Source of the DNA: an uncultured Oscillospiraceae bacterium | GTDB lineage: Bacteria; Bacillota; Clostridia; Oscillospirales; Ruminococcaceae | Reading direction: 5' to 3' | NCBI GenBank assembly: GCA_934408835.1 | Contig: CAKRVU010000049.1 | Coordinates: forward strand, 1 to 8,096 | DNA: 8,096 bases | Shown: positions 5,023-8,096 of the stretch, piece after piece | How positions within the stretch are numbered: position 1 is the stretch's first letter | Layout: each line of letters opens with the position of its first letter | Notes under the pieces: generated by a model | Seen by the model: the letters and a program-made list of their open reading frames with translations, nothing else | The model's database searches: none | Told to the model about the DNA's origin: nothing | Program-made: the position numbers and the translations under genes

Positions 5023-5604
5023 ATGTCGAAACCGTTTATCGTAGAAACCTCCGCACGCCATGTACATATCAATCAGGAAGCGCTCTCCATCCTCTTTGGA
5101 GCGGACGCCGCACTGACAAAAAAGAAGGATCTTTCCCAGCCGGGTCAGTTTGCCTGTGTGGAACGGGTGGATATTGTAGGTCCTAAAAACACGCTCAAAA
5201 ATGTCTCAATTCTGGGTCCGGAACGTCCGGCGGTGCAGGTTGAAATCTCTGCAACCGACGCACGCGCGCTGGGTCTGCCCGCCGTAGTGCGCGAATCAGG
5301 CGACCTTGCCGGAACGCCGGGCTGCACCATAGTGGGTCCTAAGGGAACGCTGGAAATCAAAGAAGGCGTCATTGTTGCCAAACGTCATATCCATGTCACC
5401 CCCGAGGACGCGTCGGAAATGCGTCTAACCGATAAGCAGCTTGTACAGGTCAAAATTGATTCCAGAGAGCGCCCGCTGATATTTGGTAACGTTGTTGTCC
5501 GCGTCTCCCCCTCTTATGCTCTTGCCATGCACATCGACACGGATGAATCGAATGCCGCCGGCTGTGCCGGACAGATTTTTGGTGAAATCGTTGCCTCAGA
5601 ATAA
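5023..5604 (+). CDS. pduL: phosphate propanoyltransferase / phosphotransacylase PduL
   Basis: PduL-type phosphate acyltransferase of the PTAC family, which interconverts acyl-CoA plus phosphate with acyl phosphate plus CoA; with acetate kinase this yields ATP. The 193-residue product has both family half-domains. The first begins with RHVHI at 12-16 (His13 and His15) and ALSILFG at 20-26. The second begins with RHIHVTPEDA at 121-130 (His122 and His124). His170 lies in ALAMHIDTDESNAA, the third zinc-ligand region. Arg90 in VVRESGD is a likely phosphate-binding residue. There is no N-terminal amphipathic extension of the kind that targets PduL to microcompartments, and no shell genes are nearby, so a cytosolic role in acetate or propionate formation is likely. 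The ATG at 5023 is chosen, with a modest AAGAAGTG site upstream; a TTG at 5005 would add six non-family residues. Confidence 0.95.
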   Translation: MSKPFIVETSARHVHINQEALSILFGADAALTKKKDLSQPGQFACVERVDIVGPKNTLKNVSILGPERPAVQVEISATDARALGLPAVVRESGDLAGTPGCTIVGPKGTLEIKEGVIVAKRHIHVTPEDASEMRLTDKQLVQVKIDSRERPLIFGNVVVRVSPSYALAMHIDTDESNAAGCAGQIFGEIVASE

Positions 5605-5646
5605 ACTGTCTGCATGTTTCCCCACATTTCTTTCTCATCTTTGTAG

Positions 5647-5652
5647 TATAAT
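5647..5652 (+). promoter_or_regulatory. possible -10 box of the 91-residue gene
   Basis: A perfect TATAAT 48 bases upstream of the TTG start, in the 95-base gap after pduL. No TTGACA-like box is found 16-18 bases above it, so this is a partial promoter call. Read-through from pduL is also possible since no terminator is seen between the genes. A small GAATTT/AAATTC repeat (5667-5680) precedes the ribosome binding site. Confidence 0.4.
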
Positions 5653-5699
5653 AGAAACAAGGGTCCGAATTTTTAAATTCAGGATAAGGAGGAACGTAT

Positions 5700-5975
5700 T
5701 TGGAACCATCAAAGTTTTTCACATATAAAGGGCGTCCACTGGTGCGCAAGGGCAATCAAATCTACTATGGCGAAATGTCAGAAAAAGTGGTAGTCCTTCT
5801 TTCCATTCAAACGGAAAAAACGCTGGAAGACCTCAGCCTAGCGGATCAAATTCAGATTCAGCTGATCTCCACCGACCCCAAAACAGCACCACAGGATTTA
5901 GTCATCAAACATGCAACTCGTAAGGGGATGTTTGACGCGCTTGACCTGGCCAATATCTGGCTGGAACGTTATTAA
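5700..5975 (+). CDS. conserved-looking 91-residue protein of unknown function, TTG start
   Basis: Starts at TTG, seven bases after a perfect AAGGAGG (5686-5692); no in-frame ATG exists near the start, so TTG is firm. The soluble protein opens with FFTYKGRPLVRKGNQIYYG (6-24), continues with the beta-strand-like VVVLLSIQ (30-37) and ADQIQIQLISTD (48-59), and ends with RKGMFDALDLANIWLERY. No signal peptide, membrane segment, Cys pair or known catalytic motif is visible. The pattern resembles a short protein family of clostridial genomes with a YYG motif near the start and a terminal WLER (recollection, not checked). It follows pduL by 95 bases on the same strand and ends before a strong terminator. 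Function is unknown. Confidence 0.8.
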   Translation: MEPSKFFTYKGRPLVRKGNQIYYGEMSEKVVVLLSIQTEKTLEDLSLADQIQIQLISTDPKTAPQDLVIKHATRKGMFDALDLANIWLERY

Positions 5976-6006
5976 ATGAACGGTCGCGCTCACAAACATC
6001 TTCCAG

Positions 6007-6055
6007 AAAAAAACAGTCGCACCGGTGTTTTCTGTCACCGGTACGGCTGTTTTTT
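6007..6055. terminator. bidirectional intrinsic terminator
   Basis: Seven A (6007-6013), then CAGTCG-C-ACCGGTG, an 8-base loop, CACCGGT-A-CGGCTG, then six T (6050-6055). The stem has 13 pairs with a single C/A mismatch and one G-U pair. The flanking A-run and T-run make it work in both directions, ending the 91-residue gene (plus) and the MBL-fold gene (minus). The minus-strand gene has about a 100-base 3' untranslated region before it. Confidence 0.9.
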
Positions 6056-6151
6056 CTTTCTGTCATCGTCCTCAAAACGCGTCCGCGCAGCGGAAGACCG
6101 CTTCTGTAAGGTAAGCAATCGATCCGGTTTTTATCTGAACACAGCGCCGGG

Positions 6152-7753
6152 CTACATTGACCACTGCGCAATCAGCTCCCGCAATTGACGTTCAAATTTC
6201 GCAAGGTCTTTGTTGGGCATTCCCTGACTGTTGCGAATCACATTCTGAAGTCGTTGTCCGGTCAGTTCCAGTCGGCTGTATACAGAAGAAGCGTCCCCTC
6301 CGGTTCTCCTTCCCGTGCGCAGTCTGGCAGCGGCGACACCCGGCGAAATCACCTGATTCCCAATCAAATCAAAGCTCATTTCATAATCAGGCGCCATCGC
6401 GTTTTGACCCCTCAAAATCAATTCGCGGGTCAAAGATTCAGCCGCAGCCTCCTCACCGTGCACCACAAACACCTGCTTCGGCTTCTGGGAAAACGCGTCC
6501 GCCCAACGGAGTAGCCCATCCCGATCGGCATGGGAACTCATCCCTTTAAAATTATAAATCTGTGCGCGAACGGCAACCTCCTCTCCAAACAGCTTAACAT
6601 GCGCAGGGCGCTCCAGTAAAATCCGTCCCAACGTTCCTTTTGCCTGATAGCCCACCAAAACGACCGAGGATTCCGGTCGCCAAAGATGATGCTTCAGATG
6701 ATGCCGAATTCTCCCGGCGTCGCACATTCCACTAGCAGAAAGAATCACCTTCGGATTGGGATTGGTATTTAACGCTATCGATTCTTCTAAGCTTTTGCAA
6801 AGGGTCAAATGGTCAAACGAGATGGGATCAAATCCATTTTTGAGCAGTTCAACAGTCTCCTCATCGGCGTATCCATGTAAGTCGCCATCGTATACCTTTG
6901 TGGCCGCCTCTGCCAACGGACTATCCAGATAAACCGGAAACATGGGCACACTTTGTACAAGAGTTTGTTCCTTCATTTCGCGGATATGATATAAAAGCTC
7001 CTGCGCACGTCCCACAGCGAAGGTCGGAATGATCACATCGCCGCCCCGTGCAAAGGTCTCATCAAAAATATTGGCAAGCTCAAACGCTAAATCTCCCGTT
7101 TTATGATGAATCCGATTGCCGTACGTTGACTCCATCACCACATAATCTGCGTCAGTCAAATAAACGGGATCGCAAATAATAGGATGGTTGTAGTTCCCGA
7201 TATCGCCTGAAAAAACGATACGACGGGAAACGCCCTCCTCCATCGCGTCAACAGTGATAGAAGCGGAGCCTAACAGGTGTCCCGCGTCGGTAAAACGGGC
7301 GGAGACCCCCTCGCAAATTTCCACCGGCTCTTCGTAGTTCACTGGATGCAGAAGCCGTATCGCGTCCAACGCGTCCTTCGCGGTATAAAGAGGCTGTTCC
7401 GACGGTTTGGCAGCGCGCTTGTTTTTTTGGCTCTTCCACTTTGCGTCCGATTCTTGAATATGTGCGCTGTCAAGAAGCATAATTCGCAACAGTTCGCAGG
7501 TCTTTCCGGTAGCAAAAATCGGGCCTGTATAACCGCTTTTCACCAAAAGAGGCAGCCGCCCGGAATGATCAATATGCGCATGGGTGACGCATACCGCCTC
7601 AATCTGGGCAACCGAAAAGGGCAGCCGATTGTCCTCTTTTTCTTCTACCCCCTGCGCAAGACCGCAGTCCACCAAAATCTGTTTCCCCGAAACGGTCAGA
7701 CAATGGCAACTTCCGGTGACCTCTTTATCTGCGCCGTAAAATGTCAATTTCAT
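6152..7753 (-). CDS. beta-CASP metallo-beta-lactamase-fold protein, predicted ribonuclease
   Basis: A 533-residue MBL-fold protein of the beta-CASP group, whose studied members are zinc-dependent RNA nucleases (CPSF-73-like). Metal-binding motifs are intact: THAHIDH at 57-63 (His58, His60, Asp62, His63), DAGHLLGSA at 156-164 with His159, and FSGDIG at 181-186 with Asp184. The beta-CASP part follows: VMESTYGNR near 206-214 (motif A acidic residue Glu208), IPTFAVGRAQELLYHI, then ILSASGMCDAGR and HHLKHHLW (351-358, motif B region), GYQAKGTLGR, and KGMSSHADRDGLLRWA at 403-417 with a final VHGEE around 431-435. About 60 residues after 474 form an Arg-rich then helical C-terminal tail. The ATG at 7753 follows GAGGTG seven bases upstream; the frame stays open to 7927, but that extension has no family similarity and covers the promoter. 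Specific RNA substrate unknown. Confidence 0.9.
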   Translation of the reverse strand: MKLTFYGADKEVTGSCHCLTVSGKQILVDCGLAQGVEEKEDNRLPFSVAQIEAVCVTHAHIDHSGRLPLLVKSGYTGPIFATGKTCELLRIMLLDSAHIQESDAKWKSQKNKRAAKPSEQPLYTAKDALDAIRLLHPVNYEEPVEICEGVSARFTDAGHLLGSASITVDAMEEGVSRRIVFSGDIGNYNHPIICDPVYLTDADYVVMESTYGNRIHHKTGDLAFELANIFDETFARGGDVIIPTFAVGRAQELLYHIREMKEQTLVQSVPMFPVYLDSPLAEAATKVYDGDLHGYADEETVELLKNGFDPISFDHLTLCKSLEESIALNTNPNPKVILSASGMCDAGRIRHHLKHHLWRPESSVVLVGYQAKGTLGRILLERPAHVKLFGEEVAVRAQIYNFKGMSSHADRDGLLRWADAFSQKPKQVFVVHGEEAAAESLTRELILRGQNAMAPDYEMSFDLIGNQVISPGVAAARLRTGRRTGGDASSVYSRLELTGQRLQNVIRNSQGMPNKDLAKFERQLRELIAQWSM

Positions 7754-7846
7754 AAAACACACCTCATTTTCAAACTCAAATCGGCAACCACAATCTGTCC
7801 CTTCTTTTTTGCGCTTCCGATCAGATGTAAGCCGTTTCTCTCTGAA

Positions 7847-7876
7847 TATGATATCATACTGAAATAAAAGAATCAA
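7847..7876 (-). promoter_or_regulatory. promoter of the beta-CASP gene with palindrome over the -10
   Basis: On the minus strand TTGATT (7871-7876) lies 17 bases before TATCAT (7848-7853; 5 of 6). The -10 is contained in the perfect 12-base palindrome TATGATATCATA (7847-7858), which could be an operator. Transcription would start near 7841, leaving about 87 bases before the ATG. Confidence 0.55.
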
Positions 7877-7956
7877 TAGGAGCCCCGTTTTTTTGTATTC
7901 ATTTCCCAAAGCGTTTTTGTAAGACATGTTATGTTTATCAAATATTCAAAACAACG

Positions 7957-7987
7957 TCAAACGTTTGATCGAAACACGTTTTATAAT
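7957..7987 (+). promoter_or_regulatory. LacI-type palindrome and -10 box upstream of the last gene
   Basis: The perfect 12-base palindrome TCAAACGTTTGA (7957-7968) has the central CG and the AAACGTTT core typical of LacI/PurR-family operators. A perfect TATAAT follows at 7982-7987. The -35 position (7959-7964) falls inside the palindrome and matches consensus poorly. Transcription would begin near 7994, 35 bases before the ATG. Confidence 0.5.
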
Positions 7988-8028
7988 AAAAATATGATGA
8001 TCATTTGTTGTCAGAAAGAGGATTGCTG

Positions 8029-8096
8029 ATGAAAGAAAGATTACAGCGAATCAAAAGGGGATTTCTATTCCTGTTTTTCGCACTGAGCTTAGGGGG
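8029..8096 (+). CDS. start of a gene encoding a protein with a signal-peptide-like N-terminus (cut by window edge)
   Basis: ATG at 8029 follows AGAGG seven bases upstream, with a promoter just before it. The 22 visible residues begin MKERLQRIKRG and continue with a hydrophobic run FLFLFFALSLG. Positive charges followed by a hydrophobic core fit a signal peptide or N-terminal membrane anchor, so the product is probably secreted or membrane-bound. The rest lies outside the window, so no function can be given. Confidence 0.7.
   Translation, partial: MKERLQRIKRGFLFLFFALSLG

Noticed and set aside
4833..5072. 79-codon open frame on the minus strand across the pduL leader
   Set aside because: It overlaps the start of pduL, lacks a good ribosome binding site and shows no recognisable motif; the region is better explained as leader.
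6089..6102. AGCGG/CCGCT hairpin after the beta-CASP stop
   Set aside because: Five base pairs with no T-run on either strand; the strong terminator at 6007-6055 explains termination.
7754..7927. N-terminal extension of the beta-CASP protein by 58 residues
   Set aside because: The family N-terminus begins at the ATG at 7753, which has a good ribosome binding site; the extension spans the promoter.

Overview
The window looks like chromosomal DNA from a low-to-moderate GC Firmicute, most likely class Clostridia (Oscillospiraceae/Ruminococcaceae-like). This is an inference from AGGAGG-type ribosome binding sites, sigma-A type promoters (TTGNNN-17-TATAAT), several TTG starts, and small proteins resembling clostridial families. 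There is no rRNA, tRNA, CRISPR array, transposase or integrase. All the genes visible are short, mostly monocistronic units, many with their own promoter.

Left part (1-2230): rlmB (minus), a 23S rRNA 2'-O-methyltransferase with its own promoter. Upstream of it on the same strand is an 85-residue tail-anchored membrane protein of unknown function. A 367-base gap follows, holding seven exact copies of the heptamer GTTGAAA. Next is a small XRE-family repressor (minus), transcribed divergently from a 97-residue sigma-70 region-4-like protein (plus). Two promoters lie back to back in the space between that pair.

Middle (2231-5022): the sigma-like gene converges on a membrane-anchored NERD-like protein whose predicted nuclease residues are replaced. 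A 467-base palindrome-rich gap follows. It contains a compact 78-nucleotide structured element on the minus strand that ends in seven T and has a TTGACA box just upstream: either a small RNA or an elaborate terminator. Then comes a 362-residue protein resembling the uncharacterised tandem-NTPase family labelled PRK06851, with both P-loops degraded. Its promoter overlaps, on the opposite strand, the promoter of pduL.

Right part (5023-8096): pduL (phosphate acyltransferase, cytosolic type, no shell-targeting extension) has a roughly 210-base structured leader. A 91-residue conserved-looking protein with a TTG start follows. A strong bidirectional terminator then separates it from a convergent beta-CASP metallo-beta-lactamase-fold protein (predicted ribonuclease). 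The last feature is the start of a plus-strand gene encoding a signal-peptide-like N-terminus, preceded by a LacI-type palindrome.

No obvious multi-gene pathway ties these together. The most interesting material is regulatory: the GTTGAAA cluster, the structured RNA, the divergent promoter pairs and the pduL leader. Two proteins also keep a family fold while losing its catalytic residues.
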